This document shows positions 34,575-44,732 of a stretch of DNA of 64,000 bases, piece by piece. How positions within the stretch are numbered: position 1 is the first letter of the stretch; the number at the start of each line of letters is the position of its first letter. Both the position numbers and the translations under genes were made by a program. Source of the DNA: Punica granatum (lineage: Eukaryota; Streptophyta; Magnoliopsida; Myrtales; Lythraceae). The stretch spans positions 7,688,001 through 7,752,000 of the forward strand of contig NC_045130.1 in NCBI RefSeq assembly GCF_007655135.1, read 5' to 3'. Under the pieces are notes generated by a model. It was not told where the DNA came from, did not search any database, and saw only the letters and a list, made by a program, of their open reading frames with translations.

Positions 34575-34985
34575 CAAAAGGCAAAAATGGTAAAACGTAG
34601 CTTTATTTGTTTATGAAGCTATATTATAGCTCATTTAACTTCACTTTACTTTTTCGTTAATTCAACAATATAATTATTACTTTTTTTATTTTTTTCTTTA
34701 ATTTAATAATAAATTATCGTACATATTTTTTCTTACTCATTATTATAATTAATTTTTTGATACTAAATTCTCCTAACTTTTCATTACTTTTCTCTCAATT
34801 TAATAACACAATCATTACTTTTTTTTATCTTCTTCTTCAATTTAATAATAAGTTCTCTCACATATTTTTTTTAATCATTATTACAATTAATTTTTTAATA
34901 ATAAATTCTCCTAACTACTTTCGTCTTCATTTATTGGAGTTAAGAGGAATTATATTCTTCTCCGTTACCAAACGCCACCTTAGAC
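34575..34985. mobile_element. MITE-like element, family M (copy 1)
   Basis: ATTTAACTTCACTTTACTTT, TTAATTCAACAATATAATTA, repeated TTTTCATTACTTTT and TTTAATAACACAATCATTAC blocks, ending TTACCAAACGCCACCTTA. The same interior occurs at 40195-40500 and, inverted, at 54727-55090 and 60364-60707. The ends are only weakly paired in this copy. Confidence 0.5.
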
Positions 34986-35027
34986 ATGTATTTGTATTGT
35001 TCATTACCAAAAATACTCTAACTACCG

Positions 35028-35218
35028 ACATGAATTAGTTCAAGTGGTTCCGCGCCAATTTCTCTTAAATAAAGTCTATGATTTTGAGTTTTCCAAATGT
35101 AAAAAATCCATTATTAGAAGATGTTTATCCCTTAGTGGACTAATTTGACTTAAACCTAAATTTGTCCAGGCCTATTGGTTTCTAGATATCAAGTGGCAAC
35201 GGTAGAAAAAAAGAAAAA
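35028..35218 (+). mobile_element. SINE-like retroposon, family B
   Basis: GAATTAGTTCAAGTGGTTCC is the best-preserved head of this family in the window, followed by CTCTTAAATAAAGTCTATGA, TTATCCCTTAGTGGACTAA and TCTAGATATCAAGTGG, and ending in a GAAAAAAAGAAAAAG tail. Confidence 0.6.
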
Positions 35219-35640
35219 GCAAACTTGCAAACAATTTTTTTTACTTTTATATTTTACTTCTACAAAATAAAAATTGGAAAATGAGAAAAATAAAAGATTT
35301 GGAATAAATTTTACAAAATCATTTTTCGATGAGTGGGGTTGATTAAGTAAATGAACTTACTTAAATGACAAGATAATAAAAACAAATTAGCATAGGAGGA
35401 CGAAGCTGTAAGCACTCAATTACATATTTTTGAGAAAACTGAAAGTAAACAAAGTTTGTATAGCCTTAATTTGGGACTAAAACTTATTTCTATTGATATA
35501 TACTTTACAAAAAGATGAATATTACAAATGTGAACTTTTCACTTCTGAAAAGAATAAACTCATCGCTATCAAAGATTATAATATATATATATATATATAT
35601 ATAATTGAGCTTATAAAGATTAGAATCACTATCAAAAGAG
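35219..35640. other. AT-rich spacer with (TA)n
   Basis: No gene is seen. A (TA)n run lies at 35579-35602, directly before the next SINE. Confidence 0.5.
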
Positions 35641-35787
35641 GATATAGCGTAACAACGCACACCCTCACCTGATGACATAAATATCGCAGGTTCGATATCT
35701 AGCGGGACTACCCTTACCCTTTATTAATTATTTAGGATTTATTTTTTGTACTAGGTATTAGGCCTCCTTTGTAACCGAAAAAAAAAT
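35641..35787 (+). mobile_element. tRNA-derived SINE, family A
   Basis: GATATAGCGTAACAACGCAC (A-box-like), TCGCAGGTTCGATATCTAGC (B-box-like), TTTATTAATTATTTAGGATT, GTATTAGGCCTCCTTTGTAA and a terminal CCGAAAAAAAAA. A good reference copy for the family in this window. Confidence 0.65.
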
Positions 35788-36334
35788 CATTTAAAATTCG
35801 ACAGGTTAGAACATTCTGTTTCACCTAGGCATAGCATTGTCCTCATTGGGCGCAGCCCCACTAAGGCGTTAGTTGTAAGTAGAAAACAGCTTACATGAAC
35901 TTTCTCAAATTCGTGTGAACTTACAATTTGAAGGCACATCAAAAAGCAATTGCCAACCAATTTTGCCTTACTTATTTTGTGGACATGATGATCTAAATAT
36001 TCTCAACGTTAAAACCATATCTAATTTCTTTTGGGGCCGGTCTAGATATATCAATCTATGTCGAACCTATATCATTTAATAATATACTTCTACTGACAAT
36101 CTCTTCACACCATTTAAACTCGAGATAAAGAGGGGAGGAACATACTCTCTTGCCATTTATCTTCTTCTTGAAATTCTATAAGAGCAGTTAGCGATGAATG
36201 CACCAAGTAACCTCACGAAGACAATAGAGGTTCCATATTTAACCGTTAATATATATATATATATACATATATAAAATTCATTCTCAAATTCCATGATCAA
36301 TGAACTAAATAATTGATATTCTTAAAGAGAATGG
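35788..36334. other. Intergenic region, no gene seen
   Basis: AT-rich with a (TA)n run at about 36249-36264. No supported feature. Confidence 0.45.
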
Positions 36335-36459
36335 AGATGTAGCATAGTAATAAATACCTTTTCTTGGACAGCAAAGGTTTTTGGATCGATTTTTAGCAGT
36401 AAAATTTTCAAACCCTATGATGTACCTTCCTCGTAACCCGAAGTTTATAAAAAAAAAAA
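36335..36459 (+). mobile_element. SINE-like retroposon, family A (diverged)
   Basis: GATGTAGCATAGTAATAAAT, a TTTTGGATCGATTTTTAGC B-box-like stretch and CCTCGTAACCCGAAG before A10 follow the family layout, with many changes. Confidence 0.45.
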
Positions 36460-37330
36460 TTCTAAATTGCTCATGAGAGCTGCAAAATTAATTCTCCTCT
36501 CCGCCCTAGACTTCCATCTATCGGTTGTATTAAAACGCGTAGTACTTGATCGTGATTTCGCCATGCCAAAGGGCTCTAGCTACGTACCACCTATTCATTA
36601 GCCTAGATCGACAGAAAAGTCACCGTAAGGACGAGTTTTTTATTTTTCCCGGTAAGGGAACACCGTAAGGACGAGTTTACACTGCCATTTTTCAAACAAT
36701 CTTTATTTCCAAACCATCAATTACTTTCTTAAATGGGAAAACCGATCTTCTTCAACGCGAAGCCGTCCTTTCCAACTATTCAAATATGGTTTGTCATGCC
36801 ACATCCACCACGAACCCTCTTCTTTTTTTTTTTTTTATACCTAAAATAGAGGAGCTGGAATACAATAAATTCACAAAGTTAACAGCCGTGGAAAGTGTAG
36901 TACGAAAATTAAGACATAAAGTCGAACGGCGAAGAAGAGCTATGTCCACTTTCATGAAAAATAACTCTGAACCTACGTAAGTGTTTGGTCCGCCAAGTCT
37001 CCAGCACGAAAATCCCCACATATAGCCATCGAATAGAGGCCAGCAAGACACAAACCCTAAGGAAAATAGAGAGGACCGTAGGAAGAGGATGTGACAAGAA
37101 TAGGGCTGGACTGGTCATCGATCCTAGAGTGACTCCTATACGCACTGGGGTGTTACACGTTTGGAGGGGAAGTAATAACCATTGGATCGTATTGGATGTA
37201 GACCTGGAACGTCACGAACCCAATCAATCTAACAGACTCAATTGTATCGGAATTCATCCTGCTAGGTCTATAGTACTAGGAGAGCACAGCTCCGTGTCCT
37301 TAACATTATACCATTTGTTGGCCGCATGGG
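36460..37330 (-). other. Intergenic region with a possible retroposed A-tailed sequence
   Basis: A direct repeat CACCGTAAGGACGAGTTT occurs at about 36622 and 36661. On the minus strand, sequence from about 37330 to 36840 ends GAATTTATTGTATTCCAGC then CTATTTTAGGTATAAAA and a 14-base A run (plus-strand T run at 36823-36837), resembling a retroposed 3' end. Open frames across it (up to 119 codons) show no domain I recognise. Confidence 0.35.
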
Positions 37331-37450
37331 TGGAGACGGATTGATGGGACTGCTTGGGGTCACAGCCTCCCAGCTCTGCAGGAGCTCCTTAATGGGCAAT
37401 GTATGCCCACACGACTCTTCTTCTTCTTGCCATCGTCTTTTTGTTTTTTT

Positions 37451-37454
<4 letters not shown>

Positions 37455-37499
<45 letters not shown>
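37455..37499 (+). repeat. (CT)22 microsatellite
   Basis: An uninterrupted CT dinucleotide run of about 45 bases after a T13 stretch; the longest perfect CT repeat in the window. Likely polymorphic. Confidence 0.95.
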
Positions 37500-37503
<4 letters not shown>

Positions 37504-37962
37504 CTTATAACCTGAGAGGGCACCAACCCACCTATGTGTATTATATACTAGGACTCGATCCCGAGAGGCCACAAACCCACATATGTGTCTTCTATATTTC
37601 TTCAGGCTTTCCTCCATGGTGATATTGTTAGGATCTCTATATCCGGTCATTTTGTGTAATTTAATTTCTGTTAGACTTTGCCTCATTTGTCCACCAAAGA
37701 GAACTCCCTCGAAAATGGGAATATCCACGAGGACTCCTCAAATTGAGGTAGTATTATTCTACAATAAAATGGATTGAAGTGCATTTATCGTACATTCAAG
37801 TAAATTTTGCATTTTTTGATTTAAAAAAAAGTAAAATTTGCATTTTTAAGATAAGTTATTTAATCTCAAATAATTTTTTTTTGTACGTTTTACTTGAGTT
37901 ATAAGTAAAATCACTTGAATTTTTTCATAAATACTTGCATGTAAATCTTTTTTGGGTATGTA

Positions 37963-38060
37963 ACTTGATATCTCAAAACTCAATAGGTTTTCAATTAATC
38001 GAGTCGAATTGGATGGGCCCACTAAGGGATGAAAGTACTCTCAAAGCTTGGATTAAATGT
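37963..38060 (-). mobile_element. SINE-like retroposon fragment, family B
   Basis: The plus strand shows CTTGATATCTCAAAACTCAA, TTAATCGAGTCGAATTGGAT and GGGCCCACTAAGGGATGAAA, which inverted match the distal half of family B (TTAGTGGACCGAC and TTTCGGATATCA blocks). Confidence 0.4.
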
Positions 38061-38950
38061 ACCATACTTACATGTGCTATACATTTGTTTTAATTAAATG
38101 TATTGTAGAATGTTCTCCCAAAATTGGGATTCACACCTCAAAGTTCAAACAGGCCAAATTTCCCAGAGAAATGGTAAACGGATTAAACGGATTCCCCAAA
38201 GAAGCCGGAATCTATGAGGATTCCTAGGAATTCTCATGGATTCCGATAAAATATAGTGAATCACAAACCATAAAAATGCTACATTCTCCTAAAAAAGTTA
38301 CTAATAATTATCATAATACTCACATGTATTTTATTACTGTAGATGTTGTGTAAATTATCTCACATATATAGCAACACTTAGTGAAATCTGGTCCCTCGGG
38401 CATTGGTGGTGGTTTTAGATAATCGAAGGGCCATGTTATCTGCATTTTCTCTTCCCCTTCACGTATTATTGATTCCAACCATGTTGAAATGCTAACCATC
38501 AGGAGTACTCCAGCTTTCAACATCAAATACTAATCTCTTGGACTCCTCCTTCATCGTTGAATCAGATTGCTAAAATGTTATCTCTTGGATCAACAAGTTT
38601 GGTCGTTCTCCATAGAAGTATCAGATCAATTTGTCACTTTGTTCAGAATCGATGCCAGCACTCTTTGAGAAAATTGAATGGTTTTGCGGCCTGGATCGTT
38701 AAGTCAAGTGTTAGTAGTGTATCTGATTTTATTGTTCAGATGTGATCTATCTACTTGTAATCCTCGGACCCTTGCGTCTTCTCTATAGTTCTTCCTTTTC
38801 ACGTATTCCGGTGTTGTGTTTTGCTGGTGACTTGCATTTTCTAAGATGGTAATCTCGATCATTGTCTCTTTTATTGGATCTTTTTTTTTTTGTGAGACCT
38901 TCTTTGTCTTATTAATGACAGATTTTATGAGTAATCAAATAAAAATAGCG

Positions 38951-39434
38951 ACACTAAGGTGCGTTTGTTTCAATTTAATTAAATAAGTACTTAAAAGTTA
39001 GTTACAAGTTAGTTATAAGGAAAAGTTAATGGAAGAAATAAGAAAAGATGAGAGATGAAAGTACAAAATCACTTAATGAAATAAGTAGAAAATTTTGACT
39101 TAATGAAATAAATTATTTTTCACTTATTAGTGTTCTTTACTCATTACAAATTTTTTTTCATCATTATCATTCCTCCTCACTTTCTGTGCATTTCTTCCTT
39201 TAACTAATTAAGTGCTTAATTTTTAAACGCTTAGGCTGCGTTTAATTTATTAGTGTGATTTTAAAATCATGATTTTGATTTTGATTGTGGAAAAAGACAA
39301 ATGAGATGGTATTATAAATTTGACTTGGGAAACGTGTATTTTTGTTGTGTAGTGTGTTGAGTTAAAATCAAAATCATGATTCTAAAATCACACTAACTTT
39401 TCAAACGCAGCCTTAATTTCTGAAACACCACCTT
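38951..39434. mobile_element. Outer MITE interrupted by a Harbinger-type MITE
   Basis: The left end AAGGTGCGTTTGTTTCAATT and the right end, inverted, CTTAAGGTGGTGTTTCAGAA form imperfect terminal inverted repeats, and the flanking AAGTACTTAAAAGTTAG and CTAATTAAGTGCTTAATTT also pair. The inner element at 39234-39412 splits the right arm. Non-coding. Target duplication not resolved. Confidence 0.6.
39234..39412. mobile_element. PIF/Harbinger-type (Tourist-like) MITE
   Basis: A 179-base palindromic element with ends GGCTGCGTTTAATTTATTAG and, inverted, GGCTGCGTTTGAAAAGTTAG. Internal arms GTGTGATTTTAAAATCATGA and their complement also pair. TTA lies on both sides (39231-39233 and 39413-39415), the expected 3-base target duplication of this superfamily. 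Confidence 0.85.
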
Positions 39435-39668
39435 AAGTAAACATTTTCAATGGCCATAGCTAGCCTAAGTCAACCTTGAAATTAAAAGTGCAAGATCATA
39501 CAATCTCGTTTATCCTAAGATAAGATTTTTTCCTTAACTAATTAAGCACTTAATTTCTCAAACACCACCTAAATGAACATTTTCGATGCCCATAGCTAGC
39601 CTATGTCAACCTTGAAATGAATGTGCAAGATTGTACAATCTCGTTTATCCTAAGATAAGATTTTGGGA
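39415..39668 (+). repeat. Tandem duplication, unit about 137 bp
   Basis: AAACACCACC, ACATTTTCAATGGCCATAGC, TAGCCTAAGTCAACCTTGAA, GTGCAAGATCATACAATCTC and CGTTTATCCTAAGATAAGAT occur from about 39422 and again from about 39559 with few differences. The second copy is preceded by CTTAACTAATTAAGCACTTA, equivalent to the outer MITE arm but without the inner MITE. Confidence 0.85.
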
Positions 39669-40194
39669 GGATAGGTGGGCGGCATGGGAGTCCCCATCGC
39701 GGTCTCTCTCTCTCTCTTCCCCCCTTTCTCCTCAGTAATTTCGAAGGAGAGAGACACTGGGGTAGACAGGTGATGGAGGCTCCTCCGTTAACCACTTGGG
39801 GGTGGGTTGCCAGCGGTCCCCTTAGTCCCCATCTGATTAATTTTTCTTTTCTCTAATTTTAATTTTTATTAATTTTTTATTTGTTTTTTTGTACTTTGAA
39901 ATTATAAATAGTATTTAAAAGTGCCACCTCATAATATTGTACACATGGCGTCCTCGAAGTTGTTATTTCAGCAAAAAACAGGGACGATGAATATCCTAGT
40001 TTAAAAGGAGAGGTATTGATGGTATTTTACAAATGTATAGGGTGTGTTAGTAGGTTTTTTTAAATAGTTATCAACAAAAAGAATAAAAATAAAAATAAAA
40101 ATTGATTGCATATATGGAAATCCCCAAAAGAATTAGATGGATCGATTGAAATTTCAAATTGAATTAAAAAATTTATGATTTATGGCGTGACATT
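39669..40194. other. Intergenic region, no gene seen
   Basis: A GC-richer block at 39670-39830 with a short CT run and pyrimidine-rich tracts, then AT-rich sequence. No gene or bounded element recognised. Confidence 0.4.
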
Positions 40195-40500
40195 TAGGAT
40201 GTGTTTATTTTTTAAAATTTGTTTAACTTCACTCAACTCCACTCCATTTATCTTTAATTCAACATTACAATCATTATTTTTTTTATTTTTTAAATTTTTT
40301 AACCATTCAATTCAATTTTTAATATTAAATTCTATCAACTATTCATTACTTTTTTATAATTTAACAATACAATCATTATTTTCTCTCAATTATTTATTAT
40401 TTTTTCACACTTTTCTCGTAATTCAACAATATAATCATTACAAATAAATTAAAATCAAAACTCAACTCAACTCAACTCAAAATCCAAACGCACTCTTATT
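40195..40500. mobile_element. MITE-like element, family M (copy 2)
   Basis: TTAACTTCACTCAACTCCAC, repeated TTCAACATTACAATCATTAT-type blocks (three times) and the right end CAACTCAACTCAAAATCCAA then ACGCACTC. It shares its interior with 34575-34985 and, inverted, with 54727-55090 and 60364-60707. The ends are imperfect. Confidence 0.55.
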
Positions 40501-41106
40501 CTTTTAAATGCCCCGGACAATTACTTTTCATCTGTGAATGACACGAAGTCCTAGAAATTCCCATCGTTGTAACTCAGCAAGCTTTGTCTGGGCGGCTCCA
40601 TGAGAGATATGTTGGGCAACAGAGCCAATACAACCTCTACATATGTTGATGGGGACATTATACAATGTGGTGCACGTGTCGAATGAATTTGGACATGCTT
40701 GTGTTCATGTATCGAACATTTTTTGTTCCCTTTTTGTCTCTTTCCAATTTTAGCGATGCATTAGATTTTAAAGTTAAAGTAATTTTAATTTTAATTGTGA
40801 AAAATGATAAATGATATTAAAGTTAAAGTTAAAATTTTTGTGATTTTAACTGCGAAACCAAACGGAACATGTGTTTGCTAGAAATGTCTTTCAGAGAGTT
40901 CTTAACAGTTAATATCGCACATGAAACATGCCCAATGCCCTAGTAAATAATATCCAGGACAGATGGTTCGCGAGTTGGCCGGTGGGGCACAAGGCCAGTA
41001 TGACCGTACAGGGTCCAAGTTAGGATCAAATTATATATACACACGTAATATCCCATGTCACCATCAGGGGATCAAACTCTCTATCTTAGGCAAGAAGAGA
41101 GCAAGA
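40501..41106. other. Intergenic region with a small inverted-repeat element
   Basis: Around 40745-40865, GCATTAGATTTTAAAGTTAA and GATTTTAACTGCGAAACCAA then ACGGAAC frame a short TIR-like element with repeated AAAGTTAAAGT motifs. The rest holds nothing recognised. Confidence 0.4.
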
Positions 41107-41243
41107 TATGTAGTCGTGATTAAAATATTTGATATGGCATCAAAGATGGTGTATAGGACTATCTATGCTCGATTATTAACTAATTAAAATCTTTATTTTA
41201 TTATATTAGACCTATAAAATTTCTTTTACCTCGAAAAAAAAAA
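41107..41243 (+). mobile_element. SINE-like retroposon, family A
   Basis: ATATGTAGTCGTGATTAAAA, CTATCTATGCTCGATTATTA, ACTAATTAAAATCTTTATTT, TATTAGACCTATAAAATTTC and a final TACCTCGAAAAAAAAAAG. The B box is decayed; the tail and block order fit the family. Confidence 0.5.
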
Positions 41244-42128
41244 GATTAGAAATTATGGATGTTGGAAACACTGTATACAGCCTTCCAAGAGAAGCCCATC
41301 ACTTTCCTCAATTGGCAGCACAAGAAGAGAGGGACCATCAACCATGTGGCGATGGATTCCTGACGAGTAGCCTTCGATCCCCATCCACCCTTGCTCTTTG
41401 ATTGAGGCAGTTTTATTGTCTTATCAATTGGTATGTGATCATGGTTTATATCTAAAGGCACGGACGTAATTAATATATGCATATATGGATATATTTTGCT
41501 TTTCATATTTCTTCACAATCGTTATATACGAAATAGTTTGATACTCATTTAGATACTTTCATTCTAATGTGTTGATGAATGAAGGTTTTATATTAGCCTT
41601 TGATCCGATAAATTTGCTTAATGAGGATAAAATTGAACTTCATGCAATATGGCTACGTACTTCCGGTCACATGGTTGGGGAAGGATTTAAAGGGGCGGGG
41701 GAGGATAGGAAGGGATTTAAAATCCCTTCGTTAATAAATATCCAATCAAGTGGTAGAACATGTTAAGGTATAGGATTGGAATATAAAATGGAGAAAATCA
41801 TGATGCCCTAAATTATATTTTTTAAAAAACTTTGCATAACAAAAAATTCAAAATTTAAAAATTGAAGGGAAAATTAGAAAATAGAATGAAGTACCAAGAT
41901 GGGAGAGGCGGCAGTGGCGGCCTAACGCCGACGACCGCCATCCTGGCAAGGTGCCACCAACATCAAGGTTTGCCGACGACCTTGACTGGACGATGGTGGT
42001 TAGCGCCAGACCTCCCCTACCCCCAGAATCATCCTCCATCTCCTATCCTTGAAGAGAGAGAGAGAGAGAGTGAAGGGGGCGGTGGTGACTCGACACCTGC
42101 TACCACCACCCAAATCAAGGTTGTTGGT

Positions 42129-42326
42129 TGTTAATTGGTGGAATTGGAAGCTCAGAAGCTTAATTCTTTCATTATTCATATCATGTACATATACTGCCGG
42201 TGTACAAATAAAAGAGGAAATCTAATATTATCTAATATCTATTGCCTAATTTATGAATAACTAATAAGGCTAATATATGACACAAATATCCCGCTAATCT
42301 TGGTAATATAGATATATTCTGTAATA
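42129..42326 (-). repeat. Copia 3' LTR
   Basis: 198 bases. On the element's strand it starts TATTACAGAATATATC and ends CCAATTAACA. It differs from the 5' LTR only near plus-strand 42225-42230 (TAATTTATG here, TAATATATG in the other). Confidence 0.95.
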
Positions 42327-42337
42327 CTCCCCCTCAA
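42327..42337 (-). other. Copia polypurine tract
   Basis: On the minus strand TTGAGGGGGAG lies immediately before the 3' LTR, the usual plus-strand primer position in copia elements. Confidence 0.85.
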
Positions 42338-43182
42338 GTTGGAGCATGAGGATCACGAATGCCCAACTTGCCCAAGAGAAAGCGAAATCGATCTCGCCCT
42401 AAAGCCTTCGTAAAGATATCTGCAAGTTGCAGCCTTGTCGGAACATGTGAAGTCTTAATTACACGAGATCGAATGTGTTCACGAACGAAGTGGCAATCTA
42501 TCTCTATATGTTTCGTCCGCTCATGAAACACCGGGTTAGCTGCAATATGTAGAGCAGCTTGATTGTCACAGAACAACCGAGTAGGTTCACTATAATCTAT
42601 CCCAAGGGAACAAAGCAAACTTCGGAGCCATAGGACTTCACTGACTGCTCCTGCCATGGCTCGATATTCCGCTTCAGCTGAAGAGCGAGACACCGTATGT
42701 TGCTTCTTGGTCTTCCAGGAGATGGGACACCCTCCTAATGTAATAAAATATCCCGTGGTCGAACGACGCGTCATAGGACAGCTGGCCCAATCCGAATTGC
42801 AATAGACTTCAAGTTCCAATGACCTTGGCCGTAGAAAAATTCCCTGTCCTGGAGACTGTTTTAAATACCGAAGTACCCGCATCGCGGCATCCCAGTGTTC
42901 CTGACGTGGCTCCTGCATAAACTGAGACAATATATGCACAGGATAGCTAAGTTCCGGTCGCGTAATCGTTAGATAAATCAGACGACCAACTAATCGTCTA
43001 TACTGGCTAGGATTACTGATAGGAGCCCCCGAGTCTGATGAAAGCTGATGATGTTGCTCCATTGGAAAAGAAGATGGTCGTGCGCCAAGCATCCCGCACT
43101 CCGTGAGTATGTCGAGCACATACTTCCTTTGATTGAGAAAAAGACCAGATTCCATCCTGCTTACTTCAATTCCGAGAAAATA
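42334..43182 (-). pseudogene. Copia RNase H domain segment
   Basis: Reads YFLGIEVSRMESGLFLNQ directly after the stop at 43183-43185, then the linker QYRRLVGRLIYLTITRPEL, and the RNase H domain with CNSDWASCPMTRRSTTGY, SRSSAEAEYRAMA, LFCDNQAALHIAANPVFHER and HIEIDCHFVRE. The first acidic residue position is Asn-Ser-Asp here, and Glu and Asp of AEAEY and CDNQ are present. Ends in a stop at 42334. It is in the same frame as the segment before it, separated only by that stop. Confidence 0.85.
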
Positions 43183-43535
43183 TCATACTGGTCCTAGATC
43201 CTTGATGCGAAAGCACTTATCAAGATACCGCTTGAAGCATGTGCACTGCTCATGATTATTGCCCATTACAAGAATGTCATCGACATATACCAAGGCCGCA
43301 AGAAAAATATCACCACGATTAAAAACGAAGAGCGAATGATCTGCTCCAGATTGCCGAAATCCATAATGCCGCATAGACTCTGCAAGTTTAGCGTACCAAT
43401 TGCGCGAAGCCTGCTTCAACCCATAGAGTGATTTCCGGAGTCGACAAACCACTCCCTGCCTTTGAGAAGAATATCCAGGTGGCAATCGCATATAAACTTC
43501 TTCGTCAAGATCTCCATGCAAAAATGCATTATTGC
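43183..43535 (-). pseudogene. Copia reverse transcriptase segment
   Basis: Starts at NNAFLHGDLDEEVYMRLPPG and contains RLRKSLYGLKQASRNWYAKL and the active-site motif YVDDILVMGNN, so the two Asp of the YxDD box are kept. It ends DLGPV and a TGA. The segment just before NNAF that normally supplies the first catalytic Asp (motif A) is missing, apparently by a deletion of roughly 30 bases that also shifts the frame. The segment cannot make a working polymerase. Confidence 0.85.
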
Positions 43536-44732
43536 CACTGCCACAGCTAATAGACATCTGACAGTGACCAACTTTGCCACGGGTGCGAAAGTCTCATTGA
43601 AATCCACTCCTTCAACCTGAGTGAATCCTTTTGCAACAAGTCGTGCCTTGTATCTCTCTATACTCCCATCGGCTCGACGTTTAATCTTGTACACCCATTT
43701 GCAGGCAATTGGTCGCTTCCCTGGAGGTAAATCCTCAACGGTCCATGTCCCATTGGACTCTAGCGCATTGATTTCTTCTGCCATAGCCTGTCTCCATCGA
43801 GGATTAGCCACTGCATCCTGATAGGACGTAGGTTCTACCTCCGAGTCCAAAGCACTCACATATGCCAGATATCGGTTAGATGTACCAGAATAAGATAAAT
43901 ATTGCTGAAGAGAATGAACCATACCTGAGGATTTCGATGGAGTAGATGAGCTGGAGAGGGGGGTGTGTAAGGCAGTGTGAATACGGACTTCAAAATCTTT
44001 CAGATACTTGGGTACAGACTTAACCCTATCAGATCGTCGCAACGTTGATTCCGCTACCTCCACTTCCTCTGTCGATGGTACATCGTTCATTCCATCTGCA
44101 AGAATGACATGTTCCAATTCATCACTTTCTTCATTCTCATTACCGATTGGGCCTAAAGAGTTCGTAAGCCCATTTTCTCCTTCTCTTTCAGCTGAAACCC
44201 TACATCTCGACTCCCCCTGACTCCTTATCTGATGAACATCTTTCTCAGCGTCAATAAAGAAATTAATCCGACCCGTATCTTCCTTGCCCGCATCAGCTGT
44301 CTGTAAAAAAGGAAACTCCCTTTCGCAAAATCGAACATCTCGAGTCACGAATATCTCGTTCTTCTCGAGATCATAAACTCTCCAACCCTTCTTGCCGTAT
44401 GGATAACCGACAAATATGCAACGACGAGAACGAGGTTTGAACTTATCCTTGTCTCTCGGTCTGTCGTGAGCATAGCACAAGCATCCAAATATCCTTACGT
44501 TAGAATAATTCGGTGGCCTTCCAAACAGAACTTCATATGGGCTCTTACCTTCCAAAAGTGATGTGGGGGTCACATTAATCAGATGCGCCGCCGTGGTGAC
44601 ACATTCTCCCCAGAATGCGGTCGGTAGTCCTGCTTGGAAAAGAAGTGAACGCGCAACATTTAATATGTGCCTATGCTTTCGCTCGACACGTCCATTTTGT
44701 TGAGGCGTGTCTGTGCCAGGATGTTTGATGAA
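43536..44732 (-). pseudogene. Copia integrase C-part and reverse transcriptase N-part
   Basis: Frame-shifted relative to the segments on both sides. It begins with PQQNGRVERKHRHILNVARS, which carries the third catalytic acid (Glu of VERKH) of the integrase, then AFWGECVTTAAHLINVTPT, and RCIFVGYPYGKKGWRVYD. A Ser/Glu-rich linker follows, then the start of reverse transcriptase, GTWTVEDLPPGKRPIACKWV, YKARLVAKGFTQVEGVDF and ETFAPVAKLVTVRCLLA. It breaks near 43533. Confidence 0.85.

Larger units (their letters stand above)
37331..38950. other. Intergenic region, no gene seen
   Basis: Holds the CT microsatellite (37455-37499), a minus-strand family-B SINE fragment (37963-38060) and otherwise unremarkable AT-rich sequence. 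A 38-base duplication flavour is seen around 37510-37590 (CCACCTATGTGT and CCCACATATGTGT, each after a GAGAGG block). Confidence 0.45.
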
